Source: Candidatus Omnitrophota bacterium | GTDB lineage: Bacteria; Omnitrophota; Gorgyraeia; Duberdicusellales; 4484-171 | DNA: 15,682 nt | Direction: 5' to 3' | NCBI GenBank assembly: GCA_028717025.1 | Contig: JAQUOR010000014.1 | Location: 1 to 15,682, forward strand | Shown here: positions 1 through 6,139 of the stretch, one piece after another | How the letters are laid out: each line of letters opens with the position of its first letter | How positions within the stretch are numbered: position 1 is the first letter of the stretch | Program-made: the position numbers and the translations under genes | Notes under the pieces: model-generated | The model's input: the letters and a program-made list of their open reading frames with translations, nothing else | The model's database searches: none | What the model was told of the DNA's origin: nothing

Positions 1-101
1 CCCTGGGGTTTAGTCAAATTGTTAAGCCTGGATTGCGTTTTTTTCATGCATCCATAATCTATTTCTTTGATTTCTCCGATTGTTCTATCAATCTGTTGCA
101 T
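1..101 (-). CDS. cobT: Nicotinate-nucleotide--dimethylbenzimidazole phosphoribosyltransferase CobT (N-terminus, cut by window edge)
   Basis: Only the first 33 codons are present; the gene runs off the left edge. The ATG (101-99) follows the cobU TAA directly, with no spacer (TAAATG), and a GGAGAAAG Shine-Dalgarno lies in the end of cobU. The translation starts MQQIDRTIGEIKEID and reaches RLNNLTKPQG, which fits the conserved CobT N-terminal motif RLxxLTKPxGSLG. CobT activates the lower ligand base (for example dimethylbenzimidazole) to alpha-ribazole phosphate for nucleotide-loop assembly, in line with the cobU and cobC neighbours. The call rests on the LTKPxG motif plus context because the rest is missing. 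Confidence 0.85.
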   Translation of the reverse strand, partial: MQQIDRTIGEIKEIDYGCMKKTQSRLNNLTKPQ

Positions 102-632
102 TTATTCTTTCTCCTTTATCTTTAGCGGTAATCCCGAAACAGTGAAAAATACTTCATCGGCAGCTTGAGCGACTATTTGATTTATTTTTCCGGCGATATC
201 CCTGAAATTACGGCTTAAGGCATTATCCGGAACTATTCCTAATCCGACTTCGTTAGAAACGAAAATGACGTGGGCTTTGGTTTTTCTTAAAATAGAGAGC
301 ATCTCGTTGACATTTTCTATGATTTTATCTTCCGTTTTTCCGGATAAAATAAGATTTGAAATCAAAAGAGTCAGGCAATCGATGATAAGACAGTTGAATC
401 TGCCGGTTATTTTCTTCAGGAGCGGCGAAAGTTCTTTTGCTTCTTCGAAGGTTTTCCATCTTTTTGGCCTTACATTACGATGGTGCCTGATGCGTTCCTC
501 CATCTCTCTATCCAGCGCTTGCGCGGTGGCGATAAAAGCCACCTTTGTATATTTTGCTGCCAGGCGCATAGCATAGGTGCTTTTTCCGCTTCGCGCTCCG
601 CCGAGAATCAGTGTTATTTTACTTGTGTGCAT
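102..632 (-). CDS. cobU: Bifunctional adenosylcobinamide kinase / adenosylcobinamide-phosphate guanylyltransferase
   Basis: The 176-residue protein has the usual CobU length. It phosphorylates adenosylcobinamide and then transfers GMP to make AdoCbi-GDP, the late step shared by de novo synthesis and corrinoid salvage. The P-loop GGARSGKST is at residues 11-19. The HHR motif at 50-52 contains the histidine that is guanylylated in the family. The DCLTLL motif is near 85-90 and SNEVGLGIVP near 126-135, followed by the RNFRDIAGKINQ signature. The ATG overlaps the cobC stop by one base (TGATG), so translation is probably coupled; the upstream Shine-Dalgarno is weak. It sits between cobC and cobT in a riboswitch-led operon. 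Cytoplasmic. Confidence 0.96.
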   Translation of the reverse strand: MHTSKITLILGGARSGKSTYAMRLAAKYTKVAFIATAQALDREMEERIRHHRNVRPKRWKTFEEAKELSPLLKKITGRFNCLIIDCLTLLISNLILSGKTEDKIIENVNEMLSILRKTKAHVIFVSNEVGLGIVPDNALSRNFRDIAGKINQIVAQAADEVFFTVSGLPLKIKEKE

Positions 633-1228
633 CAGTCTAAATGTTTTGAGCAGTTAAATAATTTTATTACGGGTACATTGTTTCGATATTCCACGATGGT
701 CACGCTTGTCGCGGCTGGTATATGTTTCCAGAAATTTTTACTCTTCAGTATACCGGCAATAAATACGCTTATAACGCCTCCATGCGCGACGATTGCAACG
801 TTTTTCCCGGCATTATGGCGGATGATCCTCTGCAATGCGCGTGTCACTCTTCTTTCAAAAGAGTTAAGGCTCTCGCCTTGCGGAATGTTATTTTTAAAGG
901 GGTTTGCCAGCCATCTTTTGTACACTTCGGAATATTTTTTCATGATTTCTTTGTGACGCAGACCTTCAAATGCTCCGAAATTAACTTCTTTTAGACCCGC
1001 TATCTTTGTGATGCGCGCTTCTTTAAAAATTATTTGCGCGGTTTGTATCGCGCGCTTCCTGTCGCTTACATAAATCCTGTCAAAATGCAGGGGCCTAAGG
1101 CGAACACAGAGCTTTTGCGCCTGCAATTTACCTTCACGGCTCAATGATACATCGCGTAATCCGCAATATCTCTTTTGCGTATTCCAATCGGTTGTTCCGT
1201 GCCTGATCAAGGTTAGTCTAGTGGGCAT
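632..1228 (-). CDS. cobC: Alpha-ribazole phosphatase (histidine phosphatase superfamily), CobC-like
   Basis: This 198-residue histidine-phosphatase protein has the catalytic RHG at residues 9-11 (LIRHGTTDWN). The second family histidine is H149 in VAHGGV, and the acidic EVNFGAFEG motif is at 81-89. In general such proteins can be phosphoglycerate mutase-like or broad phosphatases. Its position between btuD and cobU makes alpha-ribazole-5'-phosphate or adenosylcobalamin-5'-phosphate dephosphorylation, the last step of nucleotide-loop assembly, the best call. Its ATG lies inside the end of btuD (11-bp overlap) with a GGGAG Shine-Dalgarno six bases upstream, so the two genes are translationally linked. 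Substrate assignment is inferred from context. Confidence 0.88.
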   Translation of the reverse strand: MPTRLTLIRHGTTDWNTQKRYCGLRDVSLSREGKLQAQKLCVRLRPLHFDRIYVSDRKRAIQTAQIIFKEARITKIAGLKEVNFGAFEGLRHKEIMKKYSEVYKRWLANPFKNNIPQGESLNSFERRVTRALQRIIRHNAGKNVAIVAHGGVISVFIAGILKSKNFWKHIPAATSVTIVEYRNNVPVIKLFNCSKHLD

Positions 1229-2015
1229 TGTGTTCTCCCGGTACTAAAACCACGTTTGGTTTTCCCGTTACGGGATTTTTATTTACAAGAACGACGGTTT
1301 TATATACTGCTTCGATATTTTGATAGGTTAATACTTCCTGGGGGTTGCCTTCCTTAAAGAGCGAACCGTTGTTAAATAATGCGATACGATTGCAGTACGC
1401 ACTTGCAAGATTTAAATCGTGCAAAACCATTGCAACGGTGAGATTGTTGTTGCGATTCAATCTTTTAAGTAAATCTAAAACCTGTATTTGATGCCCTATG
1501 TCCAAGTGTGAAGTCGGTTCATCCAGAAAAAGAAGAGTTGGTTCCTGGGCAAGGGCCCGTGCGAGAGCTACTCTTTGTCTCTCGCCGGCACTTAGTTCGT
1601 CTATCCGTTTTTCTTTTAAGTGAAATGCATCGGTCAGCGAAAGGCTTGCAGCGGCGATTTCGATATCTTTTTGTGTTTCGAATTGCAGACGCTTTAAATG
1701 CGGGATCCTACCCATAAGGACTATATCCATTACCGTAAAAGAGAAATTCGCAGGCTCTTCCTGGGAGACTAACGCGATATTGCGGCAAAGCTCTTTTAAA
1801 TCCATTTTCAGGATGTTTTGTTTTTTAAAATAGATATGGCCGGATTTGAGTAAAAGTATCCGGGTTATCAAACGCAAAAGTGTGGTTTTTCCGCAACCGT
1901 TAGGTCCGATAATCCCTATAAAGTCGCCTGCGCGTATATCCAAGGAGACATCTTTTATGATATTTTCCTTGTGATATCCTCCGCTTATTTTTTGTATTTG
2001 TAGTAACGTTTCCAT
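1218..2015 (-). CDS. btuD: Vitamin B12 ABC transporter ATP-binding protein BtuD
   Basis: This 265-residue ABC ATPase belongs to the FecE/BtuD/HemV (cobalamin/Fe-siderophore) class. Walker A is GPNGCGKTT at 37-45 and the Q-loop glutamine is Q85. The LSAGERQ signature is at 141-147, Walker B LLFLDEP at 161-167, and the H-loop histidine H199 is in LHDLN. It powers import through the BtuC permease from the periplasmic binding protein BtuF. The ATG follows the btuC TGA after one base, with no strong Shine-Dalgarno, which suggests coupled translation. The family alone cannot distinguish cobalamin from iron-chelate substrates; the upstream cobalamin riboswitch and downstream cob genes settle it. Confidence 0.93.
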   Translation of the reverse strand: METLLQIQKISGGYHKENIIKDVSLDIRAGDFIGIIGPNGCGKTTLLRLITRILLLKSGHIYFKKQNILKMDLKELCRNIALVSQEEPANFSFTVMDIVLMGRIPHLKRLQFETQKDIEIAAASLSLTDAFHLKEKRIDELSAGERQRVALARALAQEPTLLFLDEPTSHLDIGHQIQVLDLLKRLNRNNNLTVAMVLHDLNLASAYCNRIALFNNGSLFKEGNPQEVLTYQNIEAVYKTVVLVNKNPVTGKPNVVLVPGEHNAH

Positions 2016-2016
2016 G

Positions 2017-2970
2017 TCAACGCGTAGTTTTTCTTTTAAGAAGGATAATGAAGATCGGTGCTCCCACGATTGCAGTGATGACGCCTATGGGGATTTCAAC
2101 CGGAGAAAAAAGAGTCCGGGAGAAAATATCGCACACGACCATAAATGCCGAGGCACCGATGCAGGCAGCAGGAATAAGGATCTTATGATTGAATCCCACA
2201 AGGAGGCGCATTATGTGCGGCACGATAAGGCCCACAAATCCGATTATCCCGCAAATACATATCAGGCTTGCCGTAATAAACGCGGTGACGATTATCAAAA
2301 TCTTTTTCACGTTGTGTACGTCTATTCCCAGATGCATGGCTTCTTCCTCTCCCATGCTTATTGCGTTTAAATCCTGAGAAAACAGATATATAACGCATAT
2401 TCCTGTGGCAACCACGGCTGTAACCAGAAAAATAAGCCGCCAATCGTATGTTTGCAATCCTCCCCACAGCCACCAGGTCATCTCATGGAGCGCTTTATCT
2501 CCGGAAATTGAAACAAGAAAAACGATGATTGCCGAGAAAATAATTGAGATGATTACACCGGAAAGAATCAATGATTTATCAGAAATCCTGTTTCCCTCAA
2601 GCGCTAAATGATAGACGAGAAGAATGCTTATGAGCGCTCCGGTAAATGCCGCCAACGGGGCAAAAAGCTGCGAAACGCCTAAGATCACCGCGATGATGGT
2701 CGCCAGGCCCGCTCCGCTTGAAATACCTAACAGGTAGGGTTCAGCAAGAGGATTTTTTAAAATTGCCTGCAGGGTGATGCCGGACGTCGCCAGGCCGCTA
2801 CCCACCAGTATTGCCGTCAGTATCCGAAGCGCGCGCATATCAAGGATGATCCGGTTTTCCTGGTGTAAAAGATTTAAAAAAGGAATATTGACCGCACCTT
2901 TTATTAATCCGAAAATTATTGCAATAAACAATAACGCGCCCAAAAATAAAAAATTTCTCTTTAAATACAC
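2017..2970 (-). CDS. btuC: Vitamin B12 ABC transporter permease BtuC (FecCD family)
   Basis: This 317-residue, very hydrophobic FecCD/BtuC-type permease has about ten membrane helices. Recognisable family stretches are RALRILTAILVGSGLATSGITLQAILKNPLAEPYLLGISSGA (in parts) near residues 45-85, the LWGGLQTYDW region after mid-protein, and the GIIGFVGLIVPHIMR motif near 235-250, which contacts the ATPase. The start is a GTG at 2970-2968, placed five bases after an AGGAG Shine-Dalgarno and two bases after the btuF TAG. An in-frame ATG is not available at the N-terminus. It forms the membrane channel of the BtuFCD importer. Confidence 0.94.
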   Translation of the reverse strand: MYLKRNFLFLGALLFIAIIFGLIKGAVNIPFLNLLHQENRIILDMRALRILTAILVGSGLATSGITLQAILKNPLAEPYLLGISSGAGLATIIAVILGVSQLFAPLAAFTGALISILLVYHLALEGNRISDKSLILSGVIISIIFSAIIVFLVSISGDKALHEMTWWLWGGLQTYDWRLIFLVTAVVATGICVIYLFSQDLNAISMGEEEAMHLGIDVHNVKKILIIVTAFITASLICICGIIGFVGLIVPHIMRLLVGFNHKILIPAACIGASAFMVVCDIFSRTLFSPVEIPIGVITAIVGAPIFIILLKRKTTR

Positions 2971-2972
2971 AC

Positions 2973-3842
2973 CTACTCCTTTGGATATAAGCGTTTATGG
3001 ATTTCTTTAAGCCCCTCGGTTATTCGCGGGCCCGGCCGCAACAGGAGATTCGGGTCGATATCATTGAACACGCGGTTATTTTTTACGGCATCGATATTTT
3101 TCCAGCCAAAGCGTTTTTTAACGAGTTTTAAAGGTACCGTTTTGTCCATATAGGTCATTATGATGCATTGGGGATTTGCGCTGATTACTTTTTCCGCGCT
3201 GAAATTACTGTAGGGCCGTGTGATATCGTGCGCGATATTGATACCGCCTGCCAAAGTAATGAGCTCGTCGACAAAAGAACCTTTCCCCGCAGTCATTAAA
3301 GGTTCATGCCAGATTTCGATAAATACTTTTACCTTTTTTTTAAGGGGGATCATCTCTGCCTGCGCCTGGATCGTTGCAATATCATTTTTCATTTTTTTTA
3401 TTAATTGTCCGGCATCCTGTTCCCTGTTGGTGAGTTTTCCGATATCGCTGATGGAGGCAAATAACTCATCGATGGTAGAGGGGTCAGAAATATACACATT
3501 AAATTTAAGGCGTTTCAACTCCGTGACTATGGGCATTTGCTCAAGGCCGGTGCAAAAGATATAATCGGGCTTCAGTGAGGCTATTTTTTCAAGATTTGGA
3601 TGACTGAAATCTCCCACTTTGGTTACCGAGTTGACTTCCGGAGGGTAATCGCAGTAAGAACTTACTCCGACAATTTCATTGTTAAGGCCTAAGGCAAAAA
3701 GGATTTCTGTCGTCGAGGGAGCCAGAGAAATGATACGCATGGGTTGTGGCTCTTGCGCATAGAGCGGTAGCAAAGGAATGCATACGCAGAAGGCAGCAAT
3801 TACGAGATGCATCAAGTTACGTTTTAACGATTTATTAATCAT
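2973..3842 (-). CDS. btuF: Periplasmic cobalamin-binding protein BtuF
   Basis: This 289-residue substrate-binding protein has a Sec signal peptide: basic MINKSLKRN, a hydrophobic core at 11-26, and a likely signal peptidase I site after LYA29. The mature part begins with the family motif RIISLAPSTTEILFALG. It continues with VGVSSYCDYPPEV, the KPDYIF segment, and ends in the RPGPRITEGLKEIH element typical of class III binding proteins such as BtuF. There is no lipobox cysteine, so it is probably soluble in the periplasm. It is the first large gene after the cobalamin riboswitch. Its ATG overlaps the stop of a 14-codon mini-ORF (ATGA), and its own Shine-Dalgarno is poor, so coupling to that mini-ORF is possible. 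Confidence 0.92.
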   Translation of the reverse strand: MINKSLKRNLMHLVIAAFCVCIPLLPLYAQEPQPMRIISLAPSTTEILFALGLNNEIVGVSSYCDYPPEVNSVTKVGDFSHPNLEKIASLKPDYIFCTGLEQMPIVTELKRLKFNVYISDPSTIDELFASISDIGKLTNREQDAGQLIKKMKNDIATIQAQAEMIPLKKKVKVFIEIWHEPLMTAGKGSFVDELITLAGGINIAHDITRPYSNFSAEKVISANPQCIIMTYMDKTVPLKLVKKRFGWKNIDAVKNNRVFNDIDPNLLLRPGPRITEGLKEIHKRLYPKE

Positions 3843-3883
3843 TTGCTTAATCGTTCTTTAATCTGTGTAATTTTTTCTAACAT
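3839..3883 (-). CDS. Possible 14-codon leader mini-ORF coupled to btuF
   Basis: An ATG at 3883-3881 opens a frame reading MLEKITQIKERLSK, whose TGA overlaps the btuF ATG (ATGA). An AAGGG sits very close upstream, inside a REP-like palindrome, so the spacing is shorter than ideal. btuF itself has only a weak purine stretch before its start, so termination-reinitiation from this frame would explain its translation. I recognise no family. It may be a chance frame. Confidence 0.35.
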   Translation of the reverse strand: MLEKITQIKERLSK

Positions 3884-3885
3884 GA

Positions 3886-3948
3886 CCCTTCGATCCACTT
3901 CGTTCGCTCAGGGTTGTTGTATCCCTCGACAAGCTCGGGGTACAACAA
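3886..3948. repeat. Two adjacent REP-like palindromic elements in the btuF leader
   Basis: The first element (3886-3913) is an imperfect palindrome bounded by CCCT and AGGG. The second (3914-3948) has perfect 8-bp arms, TTGTTGTA and TACAACAA, around CCCTCGACAAGCTCGGGG. Cores of the type CCTTCGACAAGCTCAGGG are common as interspersed repeats in environmental bacterial genomes. Here they lie between the riboswitch terminator and the first gene, so they would be part of the transcribed leader of the cobalamin operon. Confidence 0.6.
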
Positions 3949-3976
3949 AAAACCCCGACGTATATCACGTCGGGGT
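3946..3976 (-). terminator. Intrinsic terminator of the cobalamin riboswitch
   Basis: On the minus strand, a perfect 10-bp GC-rich stem (ACCCCGACGT and ACGTCGGGGT, loop of five bases) is followed at once by six T residues. It lies about 75 bases downstream of the riboswitch aptamer and 100 bases before btuF, so it is most likely the OFF-state terminator of the riboswitch. A GGGTGCACCC stretch overlapping its 5' arm could take part in an antiterminator. Confidence 0.85.
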
Positions 3977-3987
3977 GCACCCTGCTT

Positions 3988-4046
3988 TCTTATCCCGAAA
4001 AACAAAATTTTTAGGCTTGTTACCGCGCAAAACCTAAAAAATAAGA
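3988..4046 (-). promoter_or_regulatory. Expression-platform hairpin between riboswitch and terminator
   Basis: Arms 4033-4046 (CCTAAAAA plus ATAAGA on the plus strand) pair with 4008-4015 and, after a 14-base bulge, with 3988-3993. This gives 8 plus 6 perfect base pairs just 3' of the aptamer. It is a candidate element of the regulatory switch; which state it belongs to is not determinable by eye. Confidence 0.4.
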
Positions 4047-4049
4047 TTT

Positions 4050-4250
4050 TTTGTGGCAGGTCTTCTGACTTAAGGAATCAACCTACTAAGCGCACCTTTC
4101 CATGAGCTTCAGGCTCACAGTGGTATTGCACGCGCTCTTCGTCCTCCTTCACAGCACCGGGAGTGTCTCCGAATTTCACGGAATTCCCTATTAAGCTTTA
4201 CCCGCCAAAGGACTCTGTTCTTCGGCGAGGTTTACAAGCACCACAAACTT
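4050..4250 (-). promoter_or_regulatory. Cobalamin riboswitch
   Basis: The minus strand carries the cobalamin aptamer landmarks in order. These are GGTGCTTGTAAACC with a following hairpin, AATAGGGAATTCCGTGAAA, a GGAGACACTCCCGGTGCTGTGA segment (in parts), ACCACTGTGA matching the B12-box, and the 3' consensus CAGAAGACCTGCC. The closing P1 stem TTTGTGG/CCACAAA pairs 4242-4248 with 4052-4058. It sits about 25 bases after a consensus promoter and before a terminator and btuF. Binding of cobalamin is expected to stop expression of btuFCD-cobC-cobU-cobT. The variable middle part may depart from the textbook secondary structure; boundaries are approximate. Confidence 0.95.
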
Positions 4251-4279
4251 TTATTTTTAAATTTTTAAAGAGCAACCTC

Positions 4280-4307
4280 ATTGTATCGGTAGCGGAACAT
4301 TTGTCAA
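4280..4307 (-). promoter_or_regulatory. Sigma-70 promoter of the cobalamin operon
   Basis: On the minus strand there is a perfect TTGACA -35 box (4307-4302), a 16-base spacer, and a TACAAT -10 box (4285-4280). Predicted transcription starts near 4273, about 25 bases before the riboswitch P1 helix. Confidence 0.85.
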
Positions 4308-4343
4308 GGTCTTTCTCAAAGGCAGATGTCACTTTTGAAAATA

Positions 4344-4405
4344 GAAAATCGAGAATTGACCGCAATCAAAAATCTATTTTCGTCGATTTTCGTCTTTCGA
4401 TTTTC
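4344..4405. repeat. Low-complexity repeat with GAAAATCGA units
   Basis: The 9-mer GAAAATCGA occurs once on the plus strand (4344-4352) and twice on the minus strand (4383-4391 and 4397-4405). It forms an imperfect inverted repeat within an A/T-rich stretch next to the REPIN-like element. No gene can be supported here. Confidence 0.5.
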
Positions 4406-4748
4406 GATTGTTCTGTTTGGTTTTTCGGAGGAAAACCAAACTGCCCCCACCCCGGGCAAGAGTGCTTCGCACTATGTTTTCCTCCGGAAAACTCTTGCCT
4501 TCATAGGAGGTTCTACCCCCTTCTGACACTCCACCTGTTAGATTTTCAGAGAAGATTTTCTGTTCCGTTGTCATCCCCCGAAAGAATTCCATAGAAGAGA
4601 CTTTGCCTTGTAAGATTTCTTTAAGCGCTGCCGGTAGGTTGTCAGAAAAAGTTGCCTGCTCAAAATTAATTTCTACTTTTTTTCTGATTTCGGGCTTAGG
4701 ATGAAGATCTTGTGTAGCACGAACGTTGAATTTAAATCGAAAGAGCAG
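4374..4748 (-). pseudogene. Coding-like open frame without a start codon (possible gene remnant)
   Basis: A frame stays open for 124 codons from just after a TAA (4751-4749) to a TAG (4376-4374). The first half reads like a genuine protein: HPKPEIRKKVEINFEQATF, then DNLPAALKEILQGKVSSMEF. There is no ATG, GTG or TTG before the ATG at 4592, and that ATG has no Shine-Dalgarno. The second half runs through the palindromic repeats, giving a biased GGGSLVFLRKTKQNNRKSK-like tail that is probably non-coding. I do not recognise a family. It may be the C-terminal piece of a decayed gene next to the tRNA, or a chance frame. Confidence 0.3.
4415..4499. repeat. REPIN-like pair of palindromes
   Basis: Positions 4415-4424 and 4432-4441 form a perfect 10-bp hairpin (GTTTGGTTTT/AAAACCAAAC). 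Positions 4455-4463 and 4491-4499 form a 9-bp outer stem (GGCAAGAGT/ACTCTTGCC) enclosing AGTGC-TTC-GCACT and GTTTTCC-TCC-GGAAAAC hairpins. The 17-mer at 4420-4436 is a reverse-complement copy of 4476-4492 with one mismatch, so the element holds the same palindrome twice in inverted orientation. No T-run follows on either strand, so it is not a plain terminator. Confidence 0.55.
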
Positions 4749-4791
4749 TTAAAAATAAATAGGCGCGATGGGTAAAAAGAACAGATTTACT

Positions 4792-4864
4792 TGCCCCCAG
4801 CCCGAATCGAACGGGCATTTCAGCCTTAGGAGGGCCGCGCTCTATCCTTTTGAGCTATAGGGGC
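4792..4864 (-). tRNA. tRNA-Arg (anticodon CCT)
   Basis: The 73-nt minus-strand sequence folds as a cloverleaf. The acceptor GCCCCTA pairs with TGGGGGC, the D-arm has GCTC/GAGC, the anticodon stem is CGGCC/GGCTG with loop CTCCTAA (anticodon CCT), and the T-arm GCCCG/CGGGC has loop TTCGAAT. The discriminator is A. No CCA is encoded, so it needs CCA-adding enzyme. A TACAAT (4878-4873) lies nine bases upstream and could be its own -10 box, without a clear -35. It reads AGG codons. Confidence 0.97.
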
Positions 4865-4919
4865 AGATACGCATTGTAAGATGCACAAGAGGTTTTGCGC
4901 CATAACGCGTGAGAAAGAT

Positions 4920-5528
4920 TTATTCTATATTCTTTAAATTGAGCGTCTTCCCGATATTCTCATCCCACTCAAAAACTTCGTCCAGAATTTCCCATTTTGT
5001 AATCCTGTCGATCCGTAGTGTCCGTATGTCGTTGCGTAAATGGCAAAACACATAAAGAGAACCATATTTTGAATAATAAGGGTCTACTTTTCTTTGGGTG
5101 ACTTCCCCTGTATCTGACTCATATGTGATAAACATTCTGCGTCGGAGTTTTATCGCATTCTCAATGTGCGTATCATAAAGTTCTGTCCCGGATGTTCGCA
5201 TGGAAGTTTCGTCAGGGATAGGCTCGTTGAGCATTTTCCAGGCTATAACGTTTTTGAAATCGATCTTTTTTACTTCTTTTGCGTTGTGAGAAAATCCAGA
5301 AATCGAATCAGGAGTAATTTTAACGATACTGATTTTATCGTCTATAGTTTTAAAGTTGTGTCCATCAAAATACGATATCAATAAAAGTCGTTCCGCATTT
5401 TTTATTTTTTCTGCCTCGTGTCCGGTAAGTTTGTTTTTTTGATTTAATTGAGAACGTGTTGAATGACGCAGGAGCAACAGCGACAGGGTGATAATAATAA
5501 AAAATAAAATGAATATTTGCCAGACCAT
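4920..5528 (-). CDS. Membrane-anchored protein with WYL-like domain(s)
   Basis: The 202-residue protein starts with one hydrophobic helix (residues 3-20), then a basic/polar linker with HSTRSQLNQKNK. The C-terminal part, about 123-183, resembles a WYL domain: AIKLRRRMFITYES, then RKVDPYYSKYGSLYVF, then DIRTLRIDRITKWEIL, matching the usual aixxxxxvxIxY...P...R..RI pattern. Residues 47-100 (LLLISYFDG...ISIVKITPDSISGF...DFKNVIAWKML) look like a second, diverged copy of the same beta-rich unit. WYL domains usually sit in DNA-binding transcription factors and sense nucleic-acid or nucleotide ligands; here there is no HTH. It lies 72 bases after apt and 55 bases before the tRNA; its start has no good Shine-Dalgarno. 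Function unknown. Confidence 0.6.
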   Translation of the reverse strand: MVWQIFILFFIIITLSLLLLRHSTRSQLNQKNKLTGHEAEKIKNAERLLLISYFDGHNFKTIDDKISIVKITPDSISGFSHNAKEVKKIDFKNVIAWKMLNEPIPDETSMRTSGTELYDTHIENAIKLRRRMFITYESDTGEVTQRKVDPYYSKYGSLYVFCHLRNDIRTLRIDRITKWEILDEVFEWDENIGKTLNLKNIE

Positions 5529-5600
5529 AGTTACTGTCGTTTTGCTTTAAGGGGGCTTTCCTTACAGAGGAGTATTAGTTTTTTGAATGCCTCTGTCGGG

Positions 5601-6122
5601 TTAAGCACCAGAAAACTTTACCAAGGAGTACATCGGGTAGCCTTTAAGCTTTTCGGCGCCTTTAAGATCAACCAGTTCGATAAGAAAGGCTATTGCCGCG
5701 ACCTTACCACCCAATTTTTCTGTAAGTTTTACTAATGCCAGAGCGGTTCCACCGGTTGCGAGCAAATCGTCAAGTACGAGAACGCGTGCGCCCTTGGGAA
5801 AAGCGTCCTGATGGATTTCAAGCGAGTCGCTTCCGTATTCTAACTCGTAAGTATAGGAGTATGTTTTCGAGGGCAGTTTTCCCGGTTTACGCACCGGAAC
5901 AAAACCACAACCAAGCTTGCAGGCAAGCGCTCCGCCAAAGATGAACCCCCGGGATTCGGCGGCAACGATATAATCTATTTTTTTTCCTTTTAACTTTGCG
6001 GCGAGGGCATCGATTCCTTGTTTGAAAGCTTTTGCGTTGCCGCACAAAGTAGTGACGTCTCTAAAGAGTATTCCTTTTTTAGGGAAATCAGGTATGGTCC
6101 GTATGTATTTTTTAAGATCCAT
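5601..6122 (-). CDS. apt: Adenine phosphoribosyltransferase
   Basis: The 173-residue protein has the normal Apt length and matches the family throughout. It has IRTIPDFPKKGILFRDVTTL at the N-terminus (7-26), AAESRGFIFG (54-63), and VRKPGKLP (77-84). The PRPP-binding VLVLDDLLATGGTA motif is at 114-127. It converts adenine plus PRPP to AMP for purine salvage in the cytoplasm. The ATG has a good GAGAGGG Shine-Dalgarno and lies 17 bases after the sigma-factor gene, so the two are probably co-transcribed. The next gene downstream encodes a WYL-like membrane protein. Confidence 0.97.
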   Translation of the reverse strand: MDLKKYIRTIPDFPKKGILFRDVTTLCGNAKAFKQGIDALAAKLKGKKIDYIVAAESRGFIFGGALACKLGCGFVPVRKPGKLPSKTYSYTYELEYGSDSLEIHQDAFPKGARVLVLDDLLATGGTALALVKLTEKLGGKVAAIAFLIELVDLKGAEKLKGYPMYSLVKFSGA

Positions 6123-6139
6123 GGTCTTCCCTCTCCTCT

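Noticed and set aside
2014..2370. 118-codon plus-strand frame opposite btuC
   Set aside because: Composition (many His, Asp, Arg, Tyr) is typical of antisense to a membrane-protein gene; no family resemblance.
4374..4592. 72-residue ATG-started frame as an intact gene
   Set aside because: No Shine-Dalgarno, and more than half of it is translated palindromic repeat; better treated as part of a remnant frame.
5545..5592. Terminator between apt and the WYL gene (CAGAGG/CCTCTG)
   Set aside because: Six-bp stem with a 20-base loop and no T-run; not supportable as a terminator.
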